Shown here piece by piece: positions 33,453 to 41,586 of a DNA stretch of 47,704 nucleotides. The position numbers were made by a program, and so were the translations under genes. Under the pieces are notes generated by a model. The model searched no databases. It was not told the origin of the DNA and was given only the letters and a program-made list of their open reading frames with translations. Origin of the DNA: Bacteroidaceae bacterium (GTDB lineage: Bacteria; Bacteroidota; Bacteroidia; Bacteroidales; Bacteroidaceae); NCBI GenBank assembly GCA_017541025.1, contig JAFXZY010000084.1, positions 1-47,704 on the forward strand. Direction: 5' to 3'. Numbering within the stretch: the stretch's first letter is position 1; the number at the start of each line of letters is the position of its first letter.

Positions 33453-34049
33453 ATGAAAAAGATTCTCCTTCTTGCTGCCCTTGTGTGCTGCATCTTTACG
33501 ACTCTCGTCACCACGGGATGTAAACAGAAACCAGATGACGATTTCGTCATGGATACTACCACGGTGATTATTGATTTAGATTCCATAGTTTTGTATCCAT
33601 TCCTTCCATGGGATGCAATGCTTGCCGACCTAAAGGTTCACTTGGATGAAAAATATGCCGATTGGACAATTGAGAACCAGGATTCTCTGATATACGATGA
33701 AGGAACAAAAAGGTGGAAGATGAACCTCGTACGGGGTAATATCCAAAATCTATATTACTTTGCAGACAAAGATGGTAATTACCTGAAATATGTTTCATTC
33801 TTGTACAAAGGCTCCATGCCACTAAAAGCTCTGAAAGACGAGGTATTACGCAACGGCTTCATCTTTAAGGGCGAGATGGATTTCCCTGGCAATGATTCCA
33901 AGGAATGTGACCTCTATCTTTCTCCGTCGGGTGCATTGGAAGTTCAGGTAGCAGGATGGGAAGACGGTAGTTGGATTCTTACTTTCCAGCCCACGGATGA
34001 AACAGACCTCCAGTATCTGGTCAAGAAAAAGAAGAAAGCAAAGAAATAA
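33453..34049 (+). CDS. Predicted lipoprotein of unknown function
   Basis: The product is 198 residues starting at MKKILLLAALVCC; the start is placed after the -7 element at 33405-33412. The hydrophobic signal ends in TTGC, so Cys23 is a probable lipidation site, followed by KQKPDDDF. The mature part repeats a pattern of strands with acidic turns (VHLDEKYADWTIENQDSLIY; GALEVQVAGWEDGSWILTFQ) and ends in a lysine-rich tail. I do not recognise a family. It is monocistronic between the divergent rhamnosidase and the terminator at 34058. Confidence 0.7.
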   Translation: MKKILLLAALVCCIFTTLVTTGCKQKPDDDFVMDTTTVIIDLDSIVLYPFLPWDAMLADLKVHLDEKYADWTIENQDSLIYDEGTKRWKMNLVRGNIQNLYYFADKDGNYLKYVSFLYKGSMPLKALKDEVLRNGFIFKGEMDFPGNDSKECDLYLSPSGALEVQVAGWEDGSWILTFQPTDETDLQYLVKKKKKAKK

Positions 34050-34057
34050 CAAACAAG

Positions 34058-34091
34058 GAAGAGGGTGTGCCTATTTTGACACACCCTCTTC
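34058..34091. terminator. Bidirectional intrinsic terminator, inverted near-copy of the one at 30606
   Basis: GAAGAGGGTGTG and CACACCCTCTTC form a 12-bp stem around CCTATTTTGA. It serves the convergent lipoprotein and Omp28-type genes. Read on the opposite strand it matches 30609-30642 at 33 of 34 positions. Confidence 0.85.
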
Positions 34092-34110
34092 TACTTTATA
34101 TTGTCATTTC

Positions 34111-35394
34111 TTATCTTTTGATAACCTTCCTGCCGTTAACAATATATAACCCCTTTTTCGTTAGAGAATTAACCTTGCGACCAGAGAGGTCATAGATAAT
34201 CTCTTGACCCCCTTGAACTCCTTGAATCCCCATTATTCCTGTTGGGTTATAGTCATCAATGGTAGTCTGGGCCGTATTGACAATGGCACCCGTAGAGCGG
34301 TCTATAAGCAAAGCAATGACATTCAGTTTGTTTTTGTTCTGAATAAGAGTTTTGCCCGCAATGCTGGCATTGTAGCTGTATTGCAGTTCCTCGCAAGCCT
34401 GGAAGACGGGAGAAACAGAGCCTTTCATGCCATTTTCAAGCCCCCAAGCTGCAACGCCTACATGGTTGAATTCTACGCCAGTAACCTTTGAAGGAGCGTT
34501 ATACCAGAATGGAATAGAAGCATAACTGCCGTTGCCACTGAGATTGTTAGCCTGTGCCCAGCTAGAACCCGAACCTTTCATTCCGTCTTGTGTCAGCACA
34601 AAACCTATGCCATAGTTGGCGTTATCATCAGAATAAACAAAACTGGTCTTAGTGTCTATCATTATGGTGCTTTTAGCTGCATTGGCCCACGAAGCACTTA
34701 CCTGGATGGTTCCTGCGGCAATCTTGTTGTTAATATCGTTATTAATCTGTTTCTTCAACTCGCCAGCCGAGGGATAGATATCTTCATCCCCTCTATCGAT
34801 GAATGCACTGGGGTAACCTCCTACTCTTTTTATCAGATTCTGAAATTCATTTGACTCCATAACATCGCCGCTATGAATAGCAATCAAGGACACCTTCTCG
34901 CCATAAGTCTCGTGGGCGCGCTCCATACCATCAAAACCTACAGGGCACCATCCGCACCAAGTTCCGGTGTACTCCTCAATTAATGGAGTAACAACAGGTT
35001 TCTCCAATATGGTAACAATAGTTCCTGTAGTGCTTTTCTGCTCTGAGGCATTGGCCACGCTGTTCAGACGAGTAATGGTAAATACCTTTTCGCTCTTACG
35101 GCATTCTTCATCAGCCTTGAAGGTAAGCGTTACCCGTCCTTTTTCACCCGACTTGATGGCAGGGTCAAATTTTACCAGTTTCTTCTCCAAATTTCCCCCA
35201 TCAGAAGTCAGTTCGTACATCAGATTGTTAATGACATTGGTACCTGTGTTTGTAATGGTAATGGGTACTTTTACCGTTTTCCCCTTCAGAACGATGGTTG
35301 TTCCGAAATTGGAGGGTCTTGCACTGTTTTTGTCCTGCGCATAACCGCAGAATGCTGCTAATAAGGCAACAAAGAGAGTAATTGTTTTTTTCAT
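34111..35394 (-). CDS. Omp28-like secreted protein with thioredoxin-type CxxC and T9SS sorting tail
   Basis: The product is 427 residues with signal peptide MKKTITLFVALLAAFCGYAQ. An immunoglobulin-like domain (VKVPITITNTGTNVINNLMY) is followed by a thioredoxin-fold region with EYTGTWCGWCPVG (Cys147 and Cys150) and the family motif GGYPSAFIDR, then a beta domain. The C-terminus IIYDLSGRKVNSLTKKGLYI followed by VNGRKVIKR is a T9SS-type sorting signal, so the protein is predicted to be exported by SprA and anchored at or released from the surface. It is the last gene of the 39.0-34.1 kb minus-strand operon, whose other members include a TlpA-like protein and an Omp28-like lipoprotein. Confidence 0.85.
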   Translation of the reverse strand: MKKTITLFVALLAAFCGYAQDKNSARPSNFGTTIVLKGKTVKVPITITNTGTNVINNLMYELTSDGGNLEKKLVKFDPAIKSGEKGRVTLTFKADEECRKSEKVFTITRLNSVANASEQKSTTGTIVTILEKPVVTPLIEEYTGTWCGWCPVGFDGMERAHETYGEKVSLIAIHSGDVMESNEFQNLIKRVGGYPSAFIDRGDEDIYPSAGELKKQINNDINNKIAAGTIQVSASWANAAKSTIMIDTKTSFVYSDDNANYGIGFVLTQDGMKGSGSSWAQANNLSGNGSYASIPFWYNAPSKVTGVEFNHVGVAAWGLENGMKGSVSPVFQACEELQYSYNASIAGKTLIQNKNKLNVIALLIDRSTGAIVNTAQTTIDDYNPTGIMGIQGVQGGQEIIYDLSGRKVNSLTKKGLYIVNGRKVIKR

Positions 35395-35407
35395 AATGTG
35401 TGAGTGT

Positions 35408-36022
35408 TTATTTTAGTATTTTTTTCCCGTTTATTATATAGAGATTCTTCCTTCGGGCATTGAACCTTGAACCTTGAGAATTTGTTTTTCGTCCGTTCAG
35501 ATCAAAAACATCTACGCTATGAATTAAAGTTTTTGTATTTCGAATGGACGTCTCAACTTCTCCGTTTACAAATTGGATGAAGACTGTTCTGGTGCTACTA
35601 TTAAACTGCACAGTAAGCCTGGCAATAAGCAAGCCATCTCCGGTTATATTAGTAGCATCAAACAGGACCTGAACATTCGGCCCGGGACTAAAGGTTTTAG
35701 TCAGCAAATCCCTACGAACCAATGTACATTCTCCCCCCATACACCACTGAATGGCAGATGCGTTTAGCGTATTGGACATAATTTGCAAATTTGCCGTAAC
35801 AACTCTTTCTAAGGCAGTAGGACAAATTAACACTAACCCTTCTTGAGAGGCTATACTGGGATTGGTCTCACAAGACATCTCACCAAAGAAATCCTCCTCG
35901 GCCATAATGGTTACAATAGCACTATCCGTTAAACTCTCACCTTTATACTTAAACACAAGGTCCTTAGCTTTAATCGCTACATTAGCGAGTAAAAACGTCG
36001 TTAAAAGTAATATTTTTCTCAT
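35408..36022 (-). CDS. Small secreted protein with T9SS-type C-terminal tail
   Basis: The product is 204 residues from MRKILLLTTFLLANVAIKAK, a clear signal peptide; a GTG two codons earlier is possible but less likely. The middle is a beta-rich domain of unknown family with cysteines at CETN, ICPT and WCMGGEC. The end reads FDLNGRKTNSQG and then RKNLYIINGKKILK, the same LSGRK/KGLYIINGKK pattern as the T9SS tails of the 427- and 406-residue proteins here. It ends 13 bp before the start of the 427-residue Omp28-like gene. Probable surface or secreted protein; function unknown. Confidence 0.7.
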   Translation of the reverse strand: MRKILLLTTFLLANVAIKAKDLVFKYKGESLTDSAIVTIMAEEDFFGEMSCETNPSIASQEGLVLICPTALERVVTANLQIMSNTLNASAIQWCMGGECTLVRRDLLTKTFSPGPNVQVLFDATNITGDGLLIARLTVQFNSSTRTVFIQFVNGEVETSIRNTKTLIHSVDVFDLNGRKTNSQGSRFNARRKNLYIINGKKILK

Positions 36023-36077
36023 AATCACAATTTTAATTCATAATTCACGGTTAGCGAGCACAGCGGTAGCAAATGCT

Positions 36078-36872
36078 TCATTCTTCATTCTTCACTCTTA
36101 ACTTCCCCTTCGCCGCTTGCAGCACCCCTTCATTATTATATACAAATGCTACTATGCCTAAATTATCCGTTTCCCATTCATCTTTAAGTTCATAAGTAAA
36201 CGGCGTATCTTTCCATTCGCCCTCATTAACGGTGAAGTCATCGCCCCAGAGACCATTCACAACAGCTCGTAGCACATGATTATGTACATATTCGATGTTG
36301 ACTTTACCGTCTGGCATCATCTGCATAGCTGTAATACTATCTTCTACCAGCCACACCTGCAATTTACCCTCAACTTGCCCGTCTGTTCCGTGTGAACTAA
36401 CATTAATAAAAATTTGTCCGTCATTCAATGTAGCATCTACGAACAGTTGCAAAGGAGCGGCCTTTGCCATCTCCTCACGGACCTTCGCGGACCAGTCTGT
36501 ATATTTGACAGCACCATGACGATTCACCAAACCAACGGGTTGATATTCCAGCCCCCAATGGGTAAAGTAATCATCGCCAGCCTTAGTGGCCAACCCCACA
36601 AACTTGGCATTTCCGGCAAAACCTAACGGACCTCCGTGAATGCCCACAGCAATGAAGGCAGTATCTCCGTAAGTCTTCTGCAGTTCTTCTATCACCTCAG
36701 TACCTAACGGGCAGTTCACACAGCGCTGACCAGTAAAATCCTCCAGTAGCACTACCCGCTTAGCCGGATCAGGCTTTACATAGATAAGGCGTTCTTCCTC
36801 ACCGATGTATTTGCAAGACATCAGCAAGGAAAGTAAAAGAGATACTTGAATAGTGAATAATTTACTGCTCAT
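36078..36872 (-). CDS. Omp28-like lipoprotein with thioredoxin-type CxxC
   Basis: The product is 264 residues. The signal ends in LLMSC, so Cys20 is the lipid site. VVLLEDFTGQRCVNCPLG carries Cys51 and Cys54 of a thioredoxin-like fold, as in the Omp28 family. The C-terminal half is a beta domain (LQVWLVEDSITAMQMMPDGK). No T9SS tail is present, so it should stay anchored, probably on the periplasmic or outer-membrane face. The last residues (RVKNEE) and the stop come from an ATGAAGAATGAAG-type simple repeat at 36072-36104, so the native C-terminus may have been altered. Third gene of the operon that starts with the TlpA-like gene. Confidence 0.8.
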   Translation of the reverse strand: MSSKLFTIQVSLLLSLLMSCKYIGEEERLIYVKPDPAKRVVLLEDFTGQRCVNCPLGTEVIEELQKTYGDTAFIAVGIHGGPLGFAGNAKFVGLATKAGDDYFTHWGLEYQPVGLVNRHGAVKYTDWSAKVREEMAKAAPLQLFVDATLNDGQIFINVSSHGTDGQVEGKLQVWLVEDSITAMQMMPDGKVNIEYVHNHVLRAVVNGLWGDDFTVNEGEWKDTPFTYELKDEWETDNLGIVAFVYNNEGVLQAAKGKLRVKNEE

Positions 36873-36892
36873 AACCTTAAAACCTCATAACC

Positions 36893-38494
36893 TTAAAAGT
36901 TATAGTTATAAGAAAGCGTGAAGCCTGTTGTAGCAGGAACATACCTGCACACACCGCCCGAACAGTTGTAACCGGCACGTGTACGCCCATATCCAGCTTG
37001 TATGCGGTGTGATTTAATATTAAACGTCACCAGTCCCTGATAGTAATGCGTCTTCGTTGAGCCGTTGTTCCACATATCGCTGACAGTAAACATCCAATGG
37101 GGAGCCAACGAAAGTTCCAAAAGGCCGAACAACCAGTCGCCCTGATCGTCTGCCGTCTGCAGATACTGCAACTCGGAGCGCAGTTTCACCTTAGGAGCCA
37201 ACTGGAAAAGTCCGTCGGCAATGAAGATGTTGGAGCGTATCATTCCGCCCGACCCTTCTATCACTGTCTTGTTGTATCGTTGGTTCATATACATCAGGTT
37301 CAGTTTGATGCTTTTGCTTAACTTACGCGAGAGCTGCACGTCTATGTCCTGATAATAGGTAACTCCCTGCCAACGAACGTGCGAGAAGTTGGCCTTAATG
37401 TTCATGCCGTACTTTCCGCCAAGGGCTGTTTTACGCTTAAAATTATAGCCTGCTTCAGCTTGCCAAGCCCATTCTCCATCAGCCAGTTGTGTTGCATAGG
37501 GATAAAGGGCTGCCAATGCGTAGGCCTGGTCTTGCGTAAAGGCAGGCAGATGATTGATGAATGATGACGTTCCCAATTGGGAGCGCTTACTGCGGAACGA
37601 CATATTCTCACTCCTTTTAACTTGCAGCAGCACGCTCAGTCCCTTCTTAGAATAGGAGCCAGAAGCCATTGCCGCAGAACCGCGGTCATAGTTGTAGCCA
37701 TTGTCAAACGAGGGGTCCTGGCCTTTTTGTGCATATTCCAGCAACAAATTCCACGGTCCCTTGTTCAAATTGGCTCTTATATCCCATGCATTCACAAATT
37801 CGGGAAGGTTGTACATGTGGGTTGGATCGGCATAGATTTCTTCTTTTTTTTCATATTTATTAACCCAAGAACCACCCAGCATCAGTCTGGTATCTGTCAG
37901 CTGTAAGCGAGGAATCCATTCATCCAGATGTAATTCCACATCCGCCCCACTGACTACCGATTTGTTCCATTCCCAATAACGGCGCTGCATTCCACAGAGT
38001 GCCTTCACACTGATGCCTTTATACGGCTTTACCACTACCCTACCTCCCAGCAGCGCATTGTCTATGCCCAAGGAGCGTTCCTCGTATGTACGGAGTGTAA
38101 AACCCGAGCCAAACTGCTCGTAAAACGTTCCGCCTGTAAGTTCCACACATCCCAAACGTCCTTTCAGCCAAAAGTTAGGCACACCCCAACCCTTAAAGTC
38201 ATTCTCGAATCCAGGGAGCGGATGCTCCAAATATTCGAATCTGGCACCAGCATCTACTTTGCTGCCCTGTAACAGAATGTCGGCATACACGTTAGCCTGG
38301 AAAGCCTCTTCCTTCAATGCGCCTGTCCGTTCATCATTTTGTGGAACCAGCATATCCGTCTGAACACTCCCGCTCACGGTAATATTCTTTTGCTCCTGAG
38401 CACAGAGTGTCCCTATTGAACATTCAACATTCAACATTGAACATTGGCCAGCAAAAGGCAGGAAGAGAGATAACAGAATACGACCGTATTTCAT
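36893..38494 (-). CDS. Outer-membrane beta-barrel protein, DUF6029-like, with repeat-altered signal peptide
   Basis: The product is 533 residues. After the leader the sequence is a regular alternation of amphipathic strands with aromatic girdles (KVDAGARFEYLEHPLPGFEN; GGTFYEQFGSGFTLRTYEER) and ends in GFTLSYNYNF, with a terminal Phe typical of outer-membrane barrels. The leader MKYGRILLSLFLPFAGQ is followed by CSMLNVECSI, encoded by TTGAATGTTGAATG-type tandem repeats (38414-38446), before LCAQ, the probable cleavage site. It lies between a TlpA-like thioredoxin and an Omp28-like lipoprotein in one operon. DUF6029 assignment is from memory. Confidence 0.75.
   Translation of the reverse strand: MKYGRILLSLFLPFAGQCSMLNVECSIGTLCAQEQKNITVSGSVQTDMLVPQNDERTGALKEEAFQANVYADILLQGSKVDAGARFEYLEHPLPGFENDFKGWGVPNFWLKGRLGCVELTGGTFYEQFGSGFTLRTYEERSLGIDNALLGGRVVVKPYKGISVKALCGMQRRYWEWNKSVVSGADVELHLDEWIPRLQLTDTRLMLGGSWVNKYEKKEEIYADPTHMYNLPEFVNAWDIRANLNKGPWNLLLEYAQKGQDPSFDNGYNYDRGSAAMASGSYSKKGLSVLLQVKRSENMSFRSKRSQLGTSSFINHLPAFTQDQAYALAALYPYATQLADGEWAWQAEAGYNFKRKTALGGKYGMNIKANFSHVRWQGVTYYQDIDVQLSRKLSKSIKLNLMYMNQRYNKTVIEGSGGMIRSNIFIADGLFQLAPKVKLRSELQYLQTADDQGDWLFGLLELSLAPHWMFTVSDMWNNGSTKTHYYQGLVTFNIKSHRIQAGYGRTRAGYNCSGGVCRYVPATTGFTLSYNYNF
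38414..38446. repeat. Tandem TTGAATGTTGAATG-type repeat inside a signal peptide
   Basis: ATTGAACATT CAACATTCAA CATTGAACATT is a run of 8-9 bp near-repeats in direct and inverted order, located in frame in the signal peptide region of the 533-residue barrel gene. Confidence 0.75.
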
Positions 38495-38524
38495 AATAGA
38501 AAAGGATTACCCACGATGCAAAGC

Positions 38525-39037
38525 TTATTTCTTCTCTCCTCCTTTGGGGGAGTTGGAGGGGGCTAATTCTCTCACTTTCTCAATCAGTTCCTCCTCGGCA
38601 CCATCCGTATATCCATTATGCTTATAAACAATGTTTCCTTTGCCATCCACAATCAGCACGTAAGGAATCATCTGAATCCCAAAAGCACGCTTCAAGTCTC
38701 CATTAGGGTCCAGCAGCACCTCATACTCCCAACCGTGATTATCCACCAGGGGCTTTACCTTATTTATATTTTGTGCCTGGTCTATGCTCACGGTAATGAT
38801 TTTCACACCAGTCTCCTCCCGCCAGTCGGCATAGACCTCATGAATGGCATCCAACTCCCGATTACAGGGTTTACACCAAGTAGCAAAAAAATCAATGATA
38901 AAAGGTTTACCTCCGTTAGACAGCGTATCCGTCTGCACCGTCTTGCCGTTAATATCCTTCAAGGAAACTTTAGGCAACTGGGCCTGAACGGCTTGTGCGC
39001 CCAAAAAAATTAAAAATAGTACCAATACCTTTTTCAT
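38525..39037 (-). CDS. TlpA/ResA-like periplasmic thioredoxin
   Basis: The product is 170 residues from MKKVLVLFLIFLGAQAVQAQ, a signal peptide; upstream in-frame codons are rejected because a TAAATTTG -7 element lies at 39065-39072 on the minus strand. The AhpC/TSA-Redoxin fold shows FFATWCKPCNRELDAI (Cys55, Cys58) and the cis-proline region IQMIPYVLIVDGKGNI. It would reduce or shuffle thiols of exported proteins. The last residues PSNSPKGGEKK are encoded by a GC-rich palindromic repeat (38531-38565), so the native C-terminus appears to have been replaced or extended. First gene of the operon running to 34111. Confidence 0.88.
   Translation of the reverse strand: MKKVLVLFLIFLGAQAVQAQLPKVSLKDINGKTVQTDTLSNGGKPFIIDFFATWCKPCNRELDAIHEVYADWREETGVKIITVSIDQAQNINKVKPLVDNHGWEYEVLLDPNGDLKRAFGIQMIPYVLIVDGKGNIVYKHNGYTDGAEEELIEKVRELAPSNSPKGGEKK
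38531..38565. repeat. GC-rich palindromic repeat at the 3' end of the TlpA-like gene, copy 4
   Basis: Minus strand: AGCCCCCTCCAACTCCC followed by CCAAAGGAGGAGAG. Same family as copies at 3952 and 21631; here it codes the last residues and lies next to the stop codon. Confidence 0.7.
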
Positions 39038-39114
39038 ACTGTGTGCTTTCTTTATTTTGCGATGCAAATTTATGATTATTTTTCGGGAAAAACGAAATAA
39101 AAATCTGATTATTT

Positions 39115-39144
39115 TTGTTCTTCTCACACTTATTCGTATTTTTG
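39115..39144 (+). promoter_or_regulatory. Promoter of the DUF1080/oxidoreductase operon
   Basis: TTG (39115-39117), 19 nt, TATTTTTG (39137-39144), about 40 bp upstream of the DUF1080 start at 39185. Confidence 0.65.
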
Positions 39145-39184
39145 AGACCAGAATATTAACTGTTGAATTAAAATCAGAACAACC

Positions 39185-39955
39185 ATGAAGCGATTATTTA
39201 CATTAGCGATAACCATCGCCGTATGCTGTGCATCACAGGCACAGGAGAAAAAAGAGTACCCCAAGCCAGAACCCATGCGTCCAGGAATGTCGGAATACTG
39301 GACACCTCAGCCCAAAGTAGTTACGCCTGGCGACATCAAGACCAATACCGCTCCCAACGATGCCATTGTGCTTTTCGATGGGAAAGACCTCTCTGCCTGG
39401 ATGAATTCCGATGGTGGGAAAGCCGAATGGACCGTTAAGAACGGCGTAATGACAGTCGACAAGTCGAAGGGTGACATTCTTACCCGCCAGAAGTTCGGCA
39501 GTTTCCAACTGCATCTGGAGTGGTGTGTACCACAGGGCATTACAGGCGAAAGTCAGGCAAGAGGCAACAGCGGCGTCTTCCTGCAGGATATGTACGAGGT
39601 GCAGATTCTCGACTGTTACCAGAACGAGACCTACGTGAACGGTATGACGGGAAGCATCTATAAGCAGACACCCCCATTGGTGAACGCCATGCGTAAGCCG
39701 GGCGAATGGAACGTATATGACATTATCTATACAGCTCCCATCTTCAAGGAAGACGGCACATATCTCTATCACCCATTCGTGACGGTAATTCAGAACGGAA
39801 TTGTCTTGCAGAACCATACCGAGATACAGGGCACCACAGAGTACATCGGCTTCCCACGTACCGTTAAGCACGCCGATGGGCCCATCCGTCTGCAATCTCA
39901 TGGCGACCCCAGTCAGCCCATCAGTTTCCGTAACATTTGGATTAGACCTTTATGA
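39185..39955 (+). CDS. DUF1080 3-keto-glycoside (3-keto-disaccharide) hydrolase, secreted
   Basis: The product is 256 residues with signal peptide MKRLFTLAITIAVCCASQAQ. The single DUF1080 jelly-roll domain shows IVLFDGKDLSAWMNSDGG, FGSFQLHLEWCVP, RGNSGVFLQDMYEVQILD and DGPIRLQSHGDP, all hallmark stretches of the family. Characterised members cleave 3-keto-glucosides by a lyase-like route after a sugar has been oxidised at C3. The stop overlaps the next ATG (ATGA), so it is translationally coupled to a Gfo/Idh/MocA oxidoreductase, the type of enzyme that makes the 3-keto sugar. Together they form a minimal oxidise-and-cleave module. Confidence 0.92.
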   Translation: MKRLFTLAITIAVCCASQAQEKKEYPKPEPMRPGMSEYWTPQPKVVTPGDIKTNTAPNDAIVLFDGKDLSAWMNSDGGKAEWTVKNGVMTVDKSKGDILTRQKFGSFQLHLEWCVPQGITGESQARGNSGVFLQDMYEVQILDCYQNETYVNGMTGSIYKQTPPLVNAMRKPGEWNVYDIIYTAPIFKEDGTYLYHPFVTVIQNGIVLQNHTEIQGTTEYIGFPRTVKHADGPIRLQSHGDPSQPISFRNIWIRPL

Positions 39956-41259
39956 ATTATGAATTAACCCGAAGGGCCTTCCTGCGTCAGTCGGCTACAG
40001 CGCTGGCCGCAGGCATCCTTCTACCCAATACGCTATATGCAGTAACGGGGTCTCCCCGACCAGTTGCTGCCAGCGACCGTTTGAATGTCGCCCTTGTGGG
40101 CTGTCGTTCCATGGGATGGTATGACCTTTCAGACATCATGAAATACCCAGGTACCAGTTGCGTTGCCCTATGTGATATAGATAGCGGTATCTTGTCCAAT
40201 CGGGCTGCCGAGGCCGAGAAGAACTGGGGCAAACGTCCTGCCTGTTATGGCGATTACCGAAGGATTCTGGAACGAGACGATGTAGATATCATCATCATAG
40301 GAACACCCGACCATTGGCATTGCAAAATAGCCGTTGATGCCTGTTCAGCGGGGAAAGATGTATATGTGGAGAAGCCTTTGGCCAACAGCATTGCCGAATG
40401 CGATGCTATGGTAGCCGCGGCCCAGCGGTACGGTCGTGTGGTACAAGTAGGCCAACAACAGCGAAGTGCTAATCTCTGGCACAGCATGAAGGAGTACATC
40501 GATAGCGGAGCCTTGGGGCATATCGGTCGTGTTAATGTATGGGCCAACTTCACCTATGCTGCCATCCTGAACCCCGCTATGGACGGCCCTGTACCCAAAG
40601 GTGTCGACTTCGACATGTGGCTTGGCCCAGCACCAAAGCGAAGCTTCAATGCATCACGTTTTCATGGTTCCTGGCGTATGTTCTGGGACTATGGCGGAGG
40701 CTTGCTCACCGACTGGGGCGTGCATCTGCTGGATATGGCTTTGTGGGGAATGAATGTCAAGGATATGCCTCAACGTGTAATGGCTGCCGGAGGAAATTAT
40801 GTATATCCAAATAATTTTGCCGAGACGTTCGACACTCTCAGCGTCACCTATCAGTTCCCCCAATTCCTTATTCAGTGGTCAAATATGACTATAGAATCAG
40901 GTCCTTATGGTCGGAACTACGGCCTTGAGTTCAAGGGAACCAACGGCACCCTCATTGCCAATCGCGAGAGCTGGGAGGTGATTCCGGAAGCAGGCAAACT
41001 GGAGGCAAAACTTGTAAAGCCGTCCAACAACGACCATCTGGATCATACCAATAATTTCATGGAGTGCGTGAAGCGTCGCGATATGCAGACCGCCTGCCCC
41101 ATTACCAACGGCAGTTTTTGTGCCAAGTATGCCCATATCGGCAACATTGCAGCCCGTACCCATGAGATGCTGACCTACGACGATGCCAAGCATACTTTCC
41201 ACAACAAGGCGGCAGACCATTTCATCACCCCCAGCTACCGCAATCCATGGAAGTTATAA
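39952..41259 (+). CDS. Tat-exported Gfo/Idh/MocA family oxidoreductase
   Basis: The product is 435 residues. TRRAFLRQSATALAAGILLP is a classical twin-arginine signal, so the protein is exported folded with its NAD(P) cofactor. The Rossmann part follows (RLNVALVGCRSMGWYDL, in place of the usual GxGxxG, then VDIIIIGTPDHWH and VYVEKPLANS, with the Lys of the EKP motif). The C-terminal substrate domain has GGGLLTDWGVHLLDMALWG with the conserved Asp and His. It probably oxidises the C3 hydroxyl of a glycoside, or reduces a 3-keto sugar, beside the DUF1080 hydrolase. The stop is at 41259, after which fragmented repeats begin. Confidence 0.92.
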   Translation: MNYELTRRAFLRQSATALAAGILLPNTLYAVTGSPRPVAASDRLNVALVGCRSMGWYDLSDIMKYPGTSCVALCDIDSGILSNRAAEAEKNWGKRPACYGDYRRILERDDVDIIIIGTPDHWHCKIAVDACSAGKDVYVEKPLANSIAECDAMVAAAQRYGRVVQVGQQQRSANLWHSMKEYIDSGALGHIGRVNVWANFTYAAILNPAMDGPVPKGVDFDMWLGPAPKRSFNASRFHGSWRMFWDYGGGLLTDWGVHLLDMALWGMNVKDMPQRVMAAGGNYVYPNNFAETFDTLSVTYQFPQFLIQWSNMTIESGPYGRNYGLEFKGTNGTLIANRESWEVIPEAGKLEAKLVKPSNNDHLDHTNNFMECVKRRDMQTACPITNGSFCAKYAHIGNIAARTHEMLTYDDAKHTFHNKAADHFITPSYRNPWKL

Positions 41260-41390
41260 AACATAGCGGGTATCGCATTTTCTGCACTATCCGCTTTTCT
41301 TTACTAACAGAACAATTAGATGGAACAAAAATTTGGGAAATAGTATTGACCTTCAGGTGCTGCGTGAGTTCTGCGAGCCTCTTTTCTCTG
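41256..41390 (+). repeat. Diverged direct repeat, copy A (other copy 42803-42930)
   Basis: The shared sequence includes a CTATCCG-containing hairpin, TACTAACAGAACAATTWGATG, GAACAAA, TTTGG and AGTATTGACCTTCAG followed by a GCTGCGTGAGTT-like segment. It starts at the end of the oxidoreductase gene. The copies have drifted. Confidence 0.7.
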
Positions 41391-41451
41391 CGTCACGCCC
41401 AATTACCTGAGCACCATCCGCAAGGATATCACGTTCGAAGCGAAAAAATAG
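41320..41451 (+). pseudogene. Frameshifted gene fragment starting MEQKFG..NSIDLQVLREFC
   Basis: ATG at 41320 opens MEQKFGK and stops. Reading the +1 frame gives NSIDLQVLREFCEPLFSASR and the original frame then resumes with NYLSTIRKDITFEAKK before TAG 41449-41451. The same N-terminus (MEQRFGNNSIDLQTLREFC) occurs intact but truncated at 42860. It looks like the remains of a duplicated gene of unknown family. Confidence 0.5.
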
Positions 41452-41586
41452 CGCCACTTTCTTTAAGTAGTTTAAGACTTTCACCCTCGGCATCCGATTT
41501 CCAGGCTTTGCCGAGTTTTTTTGTGATTTTATTTTGTAACTTTACGGGTGAAAATGAGGGGGTTAATGAAAAAAGTTGCGTTATTC

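Noticed and set aside
39233-39901. A 222-codon minus-strand frame opposite the DUF1080 gene
   Set aside because: Antisense shadow; the DUF1080 frame carries all family hallmarks and a promoter.
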